Positions 27,087-35,189 of a stretch of DNA of 64,000 bases are shown in pieces. The stretch spans positions 1-64,000 of the forward strand of contig JAFSRX010000052.1 of the NCBI GenBank assembly GCA_017445905.1, read 5' to 3'. Made by a program: the position numbers and the translations under genes. The notes beneath the pieces are model-generated. The model was not told where the DNA came from and made no database searches. It saw only the letters and a list, made by a program, of their open reading frames with translations. Within the stretch, counting starts at the first letter, position 1. Each line of letters begins with the position of its first letter. This DNA comes from Eubacterium sp. Its GTDB lineage: Bacteria > Bacillota > Clostridia > Oscillospirales > Acutalibacteraceae.

Positions 27087-27529
27087 TTATCTCTTAATTT
27101 TTTAAAAAAGTCTGTTAACAGCTTTGAGCATTCCTCTTCCATAACTCCTGCAATTATTTCAGGCTTATGATTATAGGGCAGACGGTTAAAATCCGCAACC
27201 GAGCCAAACGAACCCGCCTTATTATCATATGCGCCAAAATAAACGGTTTTAATTCTTGAATTAATAATGGCGCCCGCACACATCGGACAGGGCTCAAGGG
27301 TTACATATAAATCGCAGCCGAAAAGCCTCCAGCCCCCAAGCTTTTTACAGGCGTTATTTATCGCTTCGATTTCTGCGTGGTGAAGCGCATTTTTTTCAGT
27401 TTCTCTTTTATTTCTTCCGCAGGCGATTATTTCACCGTTTTTAACAATAACTGCGCCAACGGGAACCTCGCCCTCTTTTTCGCTCTCCATAGCAAGCGCT
27501 ATGGCTTTTTTCATATATTCGTTTTCCAT
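27080..27529 (-). CDS. tadA: tRNA adenosine(34) deaminase
   Basis: 149 aa, typical size. Zinc site residues are visible: HAE at 51-53 and PCPMCAGAI. VPVGAVIV near 22-29 and INSRIKTVYFGAYDNKAGS complete the family pattern. It makes inosine at the wobble position of tRNA-Arg(ACG). It is the last of a four-gene minus-strand operon and starts 1 bp after the CPBP gene. Confidence 0.95.
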   Translation of the reverse strand: MENEYMKKAIALAMESEKEGEVPVGAVIVKNGEIIACGRNKRETEKNALHHAEIEAINNACKKLGGWRLFGCDLYVTLEPCPMCAGAIINSRIKTVYFGAYDNKAGSFGSVADFNRLPYNHKPEIIAGVMEEECSKLLTDFFKKLRDKK

Positions 27530-27530
27530 A

Positions 27531-28571
27531 TCAGGTTATCGGAACAATGGTTTTTGTTGTGAAGTATATCATAATGAGAAACGGAAGCAAAAAACCGGGA
27601 AGAAGGCAGAGGAGTTTTGCGCCGAAGGAGAGTGCATAAGGCTCTCTGAGTTTGCTTTGGCGTTTTGGAATAATCTGTTTTTTAACAATGAGATATATTG
27701 CTCCCCAGATAGCAAGGATAATCCACATAATATAAAGGGAAGAAGAAACATACTCGGATAAATCTGTTTTTGCAAAATATTTAATAATATCATTAAGAAC
27801 CGAAATGAAATTATTAAAGCCGTGTATGAGAATTGCAGGAACAATGCTGTCGGTAACAACGGTTATATAGCCAAGTATCATACCTACGCAAAAGGCAAAC
27901 ACAAACTGAATAACATTCTGATGAATAAGTCCGAAAACGATGCTGACAGCAACAACTGCAAAGCCCTTTCCGTATTTTCTAAGTGCACCGAGAGTGCAAC
28001 AGCGCATTGCAAATTCTTCAAAAATAGCAGGTGCAACTGCAGTTGAAAAAACAACAACAATACATTCAATGATGCTTGAAGGGTCGTTGTATTCAGGCTG
28101 AGTTAGCTTGTATCCGAATTGCTTGAACAACGAGATAACAAACGCCGCTATGAAGTTTGCACCAACGCAGCCTCCCATACCTAAACTCACCCAGGCAAAA
28201 GCAGTAACCTTGCCAAGGCTTTTTTTAGGTATCAAATCGCCCTGATATCTTTTTTTTAATATGCGCGACATAATAAAAAATGGAATAAGCAAGGAGCAGA
28301 TATCAACAGCAATAATATTAAATGCGTTCTGAAAAAGCGATGACTCTGTATAAACAGAATAATAGGGACTCATCTGAAGCCCGAGAACAACTAAAATCTG
28401 AACAAATAAACTCATTATCAGAGTTGTTCCGATAATTATTCCCGTTTTGATTAATTCATTTCTCTCGTAGCGCCTTTTATTCCTGAAATAGTTCATCTGC
28501 GCGAGATATTGTTGCTCACTTGAATTAACATTATTCATATTTGGCGGTTGATAAAAAACTGGTTTTTGCAT
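27531..28571 (-). CDS. CPBP-family intramembrane metalloprotease
   Basis: 346 aa with about eight membrane helices. The family motifs are present: EEFAMR (EExxxR) in APAIFEEFAMRCCTLGALRKYG, the second motif HQNVIQFVFAFCVGMILGYI and the His in IPAILIHGFNNF. The CAAX-protease/bacteriocin-processing family contains Rce1-like proteases; the substrate is not known. The first 40 residues are a polar, Asn/Gln-rich cytoplasmic tail. It lies between galU (19 bp) and tadA. Confidence 0.88.
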   Translation of the reverse strand: MQKPVFYQPPNMNNVNSSEQQYLAQMNYFRNKRRYERNELIKTGIIIGTTLIMSLFVQILVVLGLQMSPYYSVYTESSLFQNAFNIIAVDICSLLIPFFIMSRILKKRYQGDLIPKKSLGKVTAFAWVSLGMGGCVGANFIAAFVISLFKQFGYKLTQPEYNDPSSIIECIVVVFSTAVAPAIFEEFAMRCCTLGALRKYGKGFAVVAVSIVFGLIHQNVIQFVFAFCVGMILGYITVVTDSIVPAILIHGFNNFISVLNDIIKYFAKTDLSEYVSSSLYIMWIILAIWGAIYLIVKKQIIPKRQSKLREPYALSFGAKLLCLLPGFLLPFLIMIYFTTKTIVPIT

Positions 28572-28590
28572 TAAATAATATCATCCTTAG

Positions 28591-29466
28591 TTATAATTCT
28601 TTTGCAAGAGCATTAATATATTCTTTTAGCTGCTCTTTTGTTTCGGGGTGTTTCAGACCTACTTCAATATTCGCCTGAAGAATTCCGAATTTATTTCCCA
28701 TATCATAGCGCTTTCCCTCATAGTCAACAGCAATAACGCCGTCAGTTTGCGCCAGAATCTTCATAGCGTCGGTAAGCTGGAGCTCGCCGCCGGCACCCTT
28801 AGGAGTATTTTCAAGTATCTCGAAAATTTTTGACGGAAGAACAACTCTTCCGAGAATTGAGAAATTGCTCATTATCTCTTCTTTTCTCGGCTTTTCAATC
28901 ATATCTGTGCACATATAATCTCTGCCGCCGATATTTGAAACCTTTAATGAGCAGTATTTCAGAATGCTTTCACTGTCAACCTCTTTAACTCCGACAACGC
29001 CTCTTTCATATTTTTCAAAGGCGTCAATGAGCTGTTTTGTCACAGGGTTTTCGGAAATAATAACATCATCGCCGTATAAAACTGCGAAGGGCTCGTTTCC
29101 GACAAAGTTTTTGGCGCAGAGAACCGCATGACCAAGTCCGCCCGTTTCCTTCTGGCGAAGAAAATAGATATTTCCGAAAGAAGAGCATTCCTTAACAGAG
29201 GCGAGAATATCTTCTTTATCGCTGTTTCCCTCAAGCTTTGTTTCAAGCTCAAAGGCGTGGTCAAAATGGTCTTCAATAGCGCCCTTGCCCCTGTTTGTTA
29301 TTATCAAAACCTCTTCAATTCCGCTTTTGAAAGCCTCTTCAACGATATACTGAATTGCGGGTTTATCAACTATATTAAGCATTTCCTTTGGTATTGCCTT
29401 TGATACGGGCAAAACTCTTGTTCCGAGTCCTGCTGCGGGTATTATTGCTTTTCTAACTTTTTTCAC
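28591..29466 (-). CDS. galU: UTP-glucose-1-phosphate uridylyltransferase
   Basis: 291 aa. IIPAAGLGTRVLPVSKAIPKEMLNIVDKPAIQYIVEEA is the nucleotidyltransferase signature. PFAVLYGDDVI and GAGGELQLTDAM follow in the expected order. It makes UDP-glucose, a precursor for glycans including those assembled by the exopolysaccharide cluster at the left of the window. It lies 12 bp after the RING/DUF2628 gene in the same operon. Confidence 0.96.
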   Translation of the reverse strand: MKKVRKAIIPAAGLGTRVLPVSKAIPKEMLNIVDKPAIQYIVEEAFKSGIEEVLIITNRGKGAIEDHFDHAFELETKLEGNSDKEDILASVKECSSFGNIYFLRQKETGGLGHAVLCAKNFVGNEPFAVLYGDDVIISENPVTKQLIDAFEKYERGVVGVKEVDSESILKYCSLKVSNIGGRDYMCTDMIEKPRKEEIMSNFSILGRVVLPSKIFEILENTPKGAGGELQLTDAMKILAQTDGVIAVDYEGKRYDMGNKFGILQANIEVGLKHPETKEQLKEYINALAKEL

Positions 29467-29478
29467 GGCTTTATCTCC

Positions 29479-30474
29479 TTAGAAAAATAGTGTTGAATAC
29501 GCGAGTGATATCAAGAAATAAATTGCAAATGCCGCCATAATTGGCATAAACAAGCTTGTTCCTCCGCGCCTTGAAAGATAATAGCGCTTCATCTGCTGCT
29601 GAGTCATTTCGGTGTTCTGAGAAGGAAACATCGGAGCCTGAATGAATGAGGCGCCGTCTTTGAGCTGTTCGTTAACGCTTTTAATAAATTCGCTAATGGT
29701 CGATTTATAGAATTTATCGGCAAACAGTGCTAAAACTATTCTTATAACAAGAATAACAACAAAGGTTATGTCGATTATCAGACTGGCTTTTGACATATCA
29801 GAGATTTTTGTCAGCGCTTCAATATCCTGCTGAGTTATTTTGTTCTGAGAATACAGCTCTGCAAAGCTCTTCATTGATTCAACATAATTCGGAGCCAGCT
29901 TCGTCATGGCAAAACAGCTCGCCCAGACAACTCCGACGAATGCACACATAAACGCAAAGGCGTGTTTATACATTTTTCTGAAAAACAGATAGAGCGATCC
30001 AAAGAAAAATGCGCCCCAGTTCCAGCTCGTTTTTCTTCCTGCGTATTCAAATTCCTTAAATATTTTGATAAATCTCGGAATATTGTTCCTGATGGTTACT
30101 GCAAAATCCGCAACGCTTTCGCCGTCGATTTTCTGTTCATCCTTTTCATAGGCTGACTCATACTGAGGAACACTGGGAAGAATAATCGGATTTGAAAACT
30201 CGCTCTCTTCATTATTATCTTTTTTCAAATTCTGAAAAATTGAAGAAAAATCATCGGGCGTTTCTTTTTTATCCTCTTCTTTATTCTCAACCTTTTTCAT
30301 ATCATCATTATAGCTGTAGCCCGATTCGTGGAGTCCTCTGTTAACGCAGTGACCAACAGCATTATAACATTCCCTGTGGTGAGGTGTTCCGCATTCGGGA
30401 CAGAAAACGATATCGTCGCCAGGCTCAAATTCCTTGTTGCAAACAGGGCAGAAGGCATTTTTCGGTAAAAGCAT
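29479..30474 (-). CDS. Zinc-finger (prokaryotic RING) and DUF2628 membrane protein
   Basis: 331 aa. The N-terminus is a Cys/His metal site (CPVCNKEF...FCPECGTPHHRECYNAVGHC, about 9-48) of the prokaryotic RING finger type. A charged linker (about 55-140) follows, then KTSWNWGAFFFGSLYLFFRKMYKHAFAFM, the DUF2628 signature, and three or four membrane helices. Function is unknown; the layout suggests a cytoplasmic metal-binding head on a membrane anchor. It is the first gene of the operon with galU. Confidence 0.75.
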   Translation of the reverse strand: MLLPKNAFCPVCNKEFEPGDDIVFCPECGTPHHRECYNAVGHCVNRGLHESGYSYNDDMKKVENKEEDKKETPDDFSSIFQNLKKDNNEESEFSNPIILPSVPQYESAYEKDEQKIDGESVADFAVTIRNNIPRFIKIFKEFEYAGRKTSWNWGAFFFGSLYLFFRKMYKHAFAFMCAFVGVVWASCFAMTKLAPNYVESMKSFAELYSQNKITQQDIEALTKISDMSKASLIIDITFVVILVIRIVLALFADKFYKSTISEFIKSVNEQLKDGASFIQAPMFPSQNTEMTQQQMKRYYLSRRGGTSLFMPIMAAFAIYFLISLAYSTLFF

Positions 30475-30513
30475 ATCTATCTCCTTTATTCAGTAAATAT
30501 CTATACAATCTAT

Positions 30514-30542
30514 ATTATACTTATTATATAACAAAAAATCAA
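30514..30542 (-). promoter_or_regulatory. Promoter of the RING/galU/CPBP/tadA operon
   Basis: Minus-strand TTGATT (30537-30542), a 17-nt spacer and TATAAT (30514-30519), about 40 nt before the ATG. Confidence 0.7.
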
Positions 30543-30566
30543 TTATTTGTTTAATTGTTTTTAAAC

Positions 30567-30595
30567 TTGAAATAATGTTTATAATATTATATAAT
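30567..30595 (+). promoter_or_regulatory. Promoter of prfB
   Basis: TTGAAA (30567-30572), a 17-nt spacer and TATAAT (30590-30595), about 31 nt before the ATG. It lies 25 bp from the divergent promoter of the galU operon. Confidence 0.7.
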
Positions 30596-30625
30596 TGGGA
30601 AAAAGTTTATTAACGGAGCATATTT

Positions 30626-31741
30626 ATGATTGAATATGAAGAATTAAAACAGAGGCTTCTTCAAAGCGAAAAGCCGATTGAAAACCTGAAAGAGGCACTC
30701 AGCATTGACCGTCTTAAAGAAGAGATTGCCACTCTTGAAAAAGAAAGCGCAGCCCCCGATTTCTGGGACGATATGGAAAAAAGCCAGAAAACAATGCAGA
30801 AAATCGGCTCTTTAAAGGCAAAGGTTCAGACCTATGAGGAGCTGAACAGGGATTTTGAAGACGCTCTTGTTATGATTGAGCTTGCCGATGAAGAGGGCGA
30901 TGCAGACCTGCTTGAGGATAATACAGCGTCTGTAGATGATATTGAAAAACGAATAGAAAGCTTAACTCTTTCAACTCTTTTAAGCGGAGAGTTCGACGAG
31001 AAAAACGCAATTCTAACCTTCCATGCGGGCGCCGGCGGAACAGAGGCTCAGGACTGGGCTGAAATGCTTTTCAGAATGTATAACCGTTGGGGCGAGCGCC
31101 ACGGATATAAGGTTTCAACCCTTGATTATCTCGATGGAGATGTTGCAGGTGTTAAAAGCGCAACAATTCTTATTGAGGGCGAAAATGCCTACGGCTATCT
31201 CAAGGGCGAAATGGGAATTCACCGCCTTGTTCGTGTTTCTCCGTTTGACTCATCGGGACGCCGTCATACCTCATTTGCCTCCCTTGAGGTTATGCCTGAA
31301 ATCGACGATGATGTTGATGTTGAAATCAGGGAAGAGGATATCAAAATGGATGTCTATAGAGCATCGGGCGCAGGCGGACAAAAGGTTAATAAAACCTCGT
31401 CAGCCGTTCGTTTAACCCATATTCCTACGGGAATTGTTGTTTCCTGTCAGATTGAGCGTTCTCAGCACCAGAACCGTGAGGTTGCAATGCGTATGCTCAA
31501 ATCAAAATTAGTTGAAATCAAAGAGCGCGAAAACCTTGAAAGAATCGAGGATATTAAGGGCGATCAAAAGGAAATTGCCTGGGGCTCGCAGATTCGTTCC
31601 TACGTCTTTATGCCATATACAATGGTTAAGGACCACAGAACAAATTTTGAAATGGGAAATATTGCCGCTGTTATGGACGGCGACCTCGACGGCTTTATTA
31701 ATGCTTATCTGAAAATGAAAAGTATTGAAAATAACCAATAA
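30626..31741 (+). CDS. prfB: Peptide chain release factor 2, continuous frame
   Basis: 371 aa, full length. HAGAGGTEAQDWAEMLFRMYNRW, the stop-recognition tripeptide region SPFDSSGRRHTSF (SPF, RF2 type) and the catalytic GGQ in ASGAGGQKVNKTSSAVRLTHIPTG are all present. It releases peptides at UGA and UAA. Most bacterial prfB genes need a +1 frameshift near codon 25, but here the frame is open throughout and no CTTTGA slip site is seen. A GGAG site precedes the ATG. Confidence 0.97.
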   Translation: MIEYEELKQRLLQSEKPIENLKEALSIDRLKEEIATLEKESAAPDFWDDMEKSQKTMQKIGSLKAKVQTYEELNRDFEDALVMIELADEEGDADLLEDNTASVDDIEKRIESLTLSTLLSGEFDEKNAILTFHAGAGGTEAQDWAEMLFRMYNRWGERHGYKVSTLDYLDGDVAGVKSATILIEGENAYGYLKGEMGIHRLVRVSPFDSSGRRHTSFASLEVMPEIDDDVDVEIREEDIKMDVYRASGAGGQKVNKTSSAVRLTHIPTGIVVSCQIERSQHQNREVAMRMLKSKLVEIKERENLERIEDIKGDQKEIAWGSQIRSYVFMPYTMVKDHRTNFEMGNIAAVMDGDLDGFINAYLKMKSIENNQ

Positions 31742-31756
31742 TTTAACATTAATATT

Positions 31757-31796
31757 AAACCTCCTTTTTCGGAAAATAAGAAAAGGGAGGTTTTTT
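31757..31796 (+). terminator. Hairpin between prfB and the deacetylase gene
   Basis: AAACCTCC (31757-31764) pairs with GGAGGTTT (31786-31793), with further C/T to A/G pairing inside, followed by TTTT. It can end prfB transcripts. The 3' arm also contains the GGGAGG ribosome site (31785-31790) of the next gene. Confidence 0.65.
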
Positions 31797-31799
31797 AGT

Positions 31800-32663
31800 A
31801 TGAAAAAAATAATAATTCCCATTCTTTGCCTTGCCTTGCTCAGCGGTTGCGCAGCAAAGGGAATGGCTCAGAATGATAAGGAAAATAATACAAATAGTAA
31901 TATAAATTCAACATCTGCGCTTGAAACAACTATTGTAACAAGCACAACCGAGCCGACTGCTCAGGCAGTTGTCGGGATTGATTCCCTTTCAACAAATAAG
32001 GTTGTCTGGGGTTTCGGAAATATTGAAAACCACACTCAGCCTCAGGAGCCTAAGGGACTCCAGAATACCTTTGGAAAATACGATGCAAAATGGCTTCTTG
32101 ATGATGAAAAAAAGATTGCATTAACCTTTGATGAGGGCTATGAAAACGGCTTCACACCTGACATTTTGGATACTCTTAAAGAGAAAAATGTTAAGGCAAT
32201 TTTCTTTGTTACCTATGATTTTGCAAAGGATAATCCAAAGCTCATAAAGCGAATGATTGATGAGGGCCACACCGTCGGTAATCATAGCTGGCACCACTAC
32301 TCGTTGGATGAGCTTGACATCTCAACTGCAAAAGCGGAAATAACCCATCTCCATGATTATATTAAGGATGAATATAATTATACTATGAGTTATTTTCGCT
32401 TTCCGAAAGGCGAGTTTTCTGAGCAGACCTTAAAAGTTACTCAGGACTTGAATTATAAAAGCGTTTTCTGGTCATACGCTTATGCCGATTGGGATGTTCA
32501 GAGTCAGCCCGATAAAACGCAGGCTTTTACGGGAATATGTGAGGCAACTCATCCGGGTGAAATTCTTTTGCTCCATGCGGTGAGCAAAACGAATGCTGAT
32601 ATTCTCGGCAAGGTTATTGATGATATTATTCAGCAGGGCTACAGTTTTACAACGGAAATATAA
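31800..32663 (+). CDS. PdaA-like polysaccharide deacetylase, lipoprotein
   Basis: 287 aa from the ATG at 31800, chosen because GGGAGG lies 9 nt upstream and the protein then begins with a lipoprotein signal (MKKIIIPILCLALLSGCAAK, lipid Cys 17). A low-complexity Asn/Thr linker (about 22-55) leads to the NodB fold: LTFDEGYENGF where most NodB enzymes have TFDDG, then GHTVGNHSWHHYSLD with the metal His pair, YFRFPKGEFS and ILLLHAVS. The TFD(N/E)GYENG form is that of PdaA, which makes muramic delta-lactam in spore cortex. Acting outside the membrane on peptidoglycan is likely. Confidence 0.85.
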   Translation: MKKIIIPILCLALLSGCAAKGMAQNDKENNTNSNINSTSALETTIVTSTTEPTAQAVVGIDSLSTNKVVWGFGNIENHTQPQEPKGLQNTFGKYDAKWLLDDEKKIALTFDEGYENGFTPDILDTLKEKNVKAIFFVTYDFAKDNPKLIKRMIDEGHTVGNHSWHHYSLDELDISTAKAEITHLHDYIKDEYNYTMSYFRFPKGEFSEQTLKVTQDLNYKSVFWSYAYADWDVQSQPDKTQAFTGICEATHPGEILLLHAVSKTNADILGKVIDDIIQQGYSFTTEI

Positions 32664-32687
32664 CGTTATGCGTGGTACGTGGAAAAG

Positions 32688-32730
32688 CGGGAATAGGGGA
32701 CGGACCCCTATTCCCGTTATAATTTTTTTA
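32688..32730 (+). terminator. Strong hairpin after the deacetylase gene
   Basis: CGGGAATAGGGG (32688-32699) pairs perfectly with 32705-32716 over 12 bp with a 5-nt loop, followed by TTATAATTTTTTT. It is probably a terminator. The GGGGACGGACCCC core resembles palindromes at 48001-48023 and 58796-58866. Confidence 0.8.
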
Positions 32731-32749
32731 AAAAATTTATATTTTAGTG

Positions 32750-32778
32750 TTGAGATTAAGAAAATGTTATTATATAAT
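32750..32778 (+). promoter_or_regulatory. Promoter of the mreBCD-mrdA operon
   Basis: TTGAGA (32750-32755), a 17-nt spacer and TATAAT (32773-32778), about 44 nt before the mreB ATG. Confidence 0.7.
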
Positions 32779-32821
32779 ATATATTCAAGTTATTAATTCT
32801 GACACGAAAGTGAGATATAAT

Positions 32822-33802
32822 ATGATATTTTCAAGAGAGATAGGAATTGACCTCGGAACTTCATCAACAATCTTAACAGATAAAAAGGGACACACCGTTA
32901 TCAACGAGCCCAGTGTTGTTGCAGTTGATGTTAAATCAAAACGAGTTCTTGCAACAGGAAACGAAGCAAAGGATATGATAGGAAGAACTCCCGGCTCAAT
33001 CGTTGCCGTAAGACCGATAAGAGACGGCGTTATTGCCGATTTCGATATGACAGCCGATATGCTCCATGATTTTATATACCGTTCGAGCAAGCGAAGCGTT
33101 TTTACTAAAACAAAGGTTGTTATCTGCGTTCCTTCGGATGTAACCGAGGTTGAGAGAAGAGCTGTTGAAGATGCTGTTCGCTCTGCGGGCGCTCAGGAGG
33201 TTGAGCTTATTGAATCTCCGATGGCTGCTGCCCTCGGCGCAGGACTTCCCGTTTTTGAAGCAACAGGCTCAATGATTATTGATATCGGCGGCGGTACCTG
33301 TGATATTGCAGTTTTGTCGCTTGGAGGAATTGCTTCCAGCAAGAGCATAAAAATCGGCGGAGACGCTTTTGATGAAGCGATTGTTAACTATATGAAAAAA
33401 GAGCATTCCCTTCTCATCGGCGAAAGAACTGCTGAGGATATAAAAATTAAAATCGGATCGGCTGCACCGTATGACGGTGAGGCTGCAATGGAAATCAGAG
33501 GTAGAAATATAACCGACGGTCTTCCTGCAAGAGTTGAAATCAGTTCAGCTGATATTAGAAACGTACTTAAAGAAAATGTTGATATGATAGTTGCGGCGAT
33601 TAAAGAAACTCTTGAAGTAACTCTTCCCGAGCTTTCAGCGGATATCATTGAACGCGGAATATATTTAACAGGCGGCGCAAGTAAGCTAAGAGGTCTTAAA
33701 GAGGTTATTGAAAACGAGATTAATATTCCCGTTATCGTTCCTGAAAACCCCGAAGACTGCGTTGCAAAGGGAACATCAATAAAACTCAGAAGGTCTAAAT
33801 AA
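32822..33802 (+). CDS. mreB: Rod-shape-determining protein MreB
   Basis: 326 aa from the ATG at 32822, which gives the normal N-terminus (MIFSREIGIDLGTSSTILTDKKG, phosphate-1 motif). Later come IGRTPGSIVAVRPIRDGVIADFDMT, IIDIGGGTCDIAVLSLGG (phosphate-2) and the adenosine motif YLTGGASKLRGL. It is the bacterial actin that guides cell-wall elongation at the membrane. No strong ribosome site is visible (only GTGAG). Its stop overlaps the mreC ATG by one base. Confidence 0.96.
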   Translation: MIFSREIGIDLGTSSTILTDKKGHTVINEPSVVAVDVKSKRVLATGNEAKDMIGRTPGSIVAVRPIRDGVIADFDMTADMLHDFIYRSSKRSVFTKTKVVICVPSDVTEVERRAVEDAVRSAGAQEVELIESPMAAALGAGLPVFEATGSMIIDIGGGTCDIAVLSLGGIASSKSIKIGGDAFDEAIVNYMKKEHSLLIGERTAEDIKIKIGSAAPYDGEAAMEIRGRNITDGLPARVEISSADIRNVLKENVDMIVAAIKETLEVTLPELSADIIERGIYLTGGASKLRGLKEVIENEINIPVIVPENPEDCVAKGTSIKLRRSK

Positions 33803-34635
33803 TGAAAGATATTTTTAAAAGCAGCAGATTTAAGCTGATAACATCAATAATTGCTCTTCTGCTTGTCGGTGCGCTTATTTCGGCGGCAAACGGCCATGGC
33901 GAGACTGCTCAGTCCGCTGTTATAGGAACTGTTTTCGCGCCCTGCCACTATGTTGCTCAGAAAATCAGCAATACTTTTGACAGGATTTCAAAAAATGCAA
34001 GCGGTAATGCGGCATATGAAAAGGAAATAGCTCAGCTTAACGATGAAATTGGGGAGCTGAGAAGTCAGCTTGCCGATTATCAGAACCTTAAAAATCAGAA
34101 TGAGCTTTATAAAGAATTTCTTGAACTGAAAGAGGAAAACAAGGATTTCAAATTTGAAGAGGTTTCCGTAACAGGAAGGGACAGCGCCGATATCTATAAA
34201 TCTTTTACGATAAGCAAAGGTTTTCTCAGCGGAATTAAAGACGGCGATGCTGTTCTTTATGGAAAATACATAGTCGGAGTTATAGATAAGGCATATCCTG
34301 ATTACAGCGTTGTTAAAACTGTTCTCGACCCCGACTTCAATGTTTCTGCATATGAAATTCTTTCAAATGAAATATCATATGTAACAGGCAATGCAAGGCT
34401 TGCGAAAGAGGGCAAGTGCAAAATGGCAAATCTTAATTCATCAACCGATATTTCCTATGGCTCAATAATCTGCACTGCGGGTATAAGCACAAGTGTTCCT
34501 AAGGGACTTATTATCGGAACTGTTGATGAAATTGCGGATGAAACAACCGATATTTCGTCATATGCGGTTATTTCTCCCGGAACTGATATAGACGATATAA
34601 CAACTTGTTTTGTTTTAACTGATTTCGGAGATTAA
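33802..34635 (+). CDS. mreC: Rod-shape-determining protein MreC
   Basis: 277 aa. One N-terminal membrane helix (about 11-28) is followed by a coiled coil (about 72-115, EKEIAQLNDEIGELRSQLADYQNLKNQ) and a C-terminal beta domain (SFTISKGFLSGIKDGDAVLYGKYIVGVIDKAYPDYSVVKTVLDPDFNVSAYE). This is the canonical MreC layout, extracytoplasmic and binding PBP2 and MreD. It is coupled to mreB and mreD without gaps. Confidence 0.94.
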   Translation: MKDIFKSSRFKLITSIIALLLVGALISAANGHGETAQSAVIGTVFAPCHYVAQKISNTFDRISKNASGNAAYEKEIAQLNDEIGELRSQLADYQNLKNQNELYKEFLELKEENKDFKFEEVSVTGRDSADIYKSFTISKGFLSGIKDGDAVLYGKYIVGVIDKAYPDYSVVKTVLDPDFNVSAYEILSNEISYVTGNARLAKEGKCKMANLNSSTDISYGSIICTAGISTSVPKGLIIGTVDEIADETTDISSYAVISPGTDIDDITTCFVLTDFGD

Positions 34636-35163
34636 ATGGAGCTTTCAAAAAGAGATAAAACAATTAAATACATCGCGTTTTGTTTTATAATCGCTTTTTC
34701 TGCCCTTCTCCAGAATGTTGGAGGACTGTGGTTTGAAATCGGTACGGCAAGATGCTTTTTCATCATACCCGTCTGCGTTATAACGGGACTTGGCGAGGAT
34801 GAAAGAACGTCTGCGCTTTTAGGCTTTTTTGCGGGCTTGCTGTGGGATATCGTAAGCGCTCAGCATATGGGTTTTAACTGCATTTTCCTTATGGTTGTCT
34901 GCTATGTTGTTTCTGCGTTTGAAACCTTCATTTTCAGGGATACTTTCAAATTTGAATTTGTTTCAACAGTTATAATTTCTTTTTTGTACGTTCTTTGCTA
35001 CTGGCTGTTTTTCGTTCTCAGAAGGGGAGTTGACGGCAGCGCAATAAGCTTTCTTACCTTCTATTTTCCGTGTTTTGTTTATACATCGGCAATGATGCCC
35101 CTTTTATATCTGCTCATTAATCCGCTTAAAAAGAAACTCAACAAGGAAACGGAAGTTTTTTGA
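34636..35163 (+). CDS. mreD: Rod-shape-determining protein MreD
   Basis: 175 aa with about five hydrophobic helices and the family pattern GLGEDERTSALLGFFAGLLWDIVSAQHMGFNCIFLM. It is the integral membrane member of the elongasome. It starts directly after the mreC stop and is followed 26 bp later by the PBP2 gene. Confidence 0.93.
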   Translation: MELSKRDKTIKYIAFCFIIAFSALLQNVGGLWFEIGTARCFFIIPVCVITGLGEDERTSALLGFFAGLLWDIVSAQHMGFNCIFLMVVCYVVSAFETFIFRDTFKFEFVSTVIISFLYVLCYWLFFVLRRGVDGSAISFLTFYFPCFVYTSAMMPLLYLLINPLKKKLNKETEVF

Positions 35164-35189
35164 TAACTGATAAAAATTGAGAGAAAGGA

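Noticed and set aside
32747..32821. 25-residue N-terminal extension of MreB
   Set aside because: It would start upstream of the promoter -10 and adds residues absent from the family; ATG at 32822 gives the standard N-terminus.
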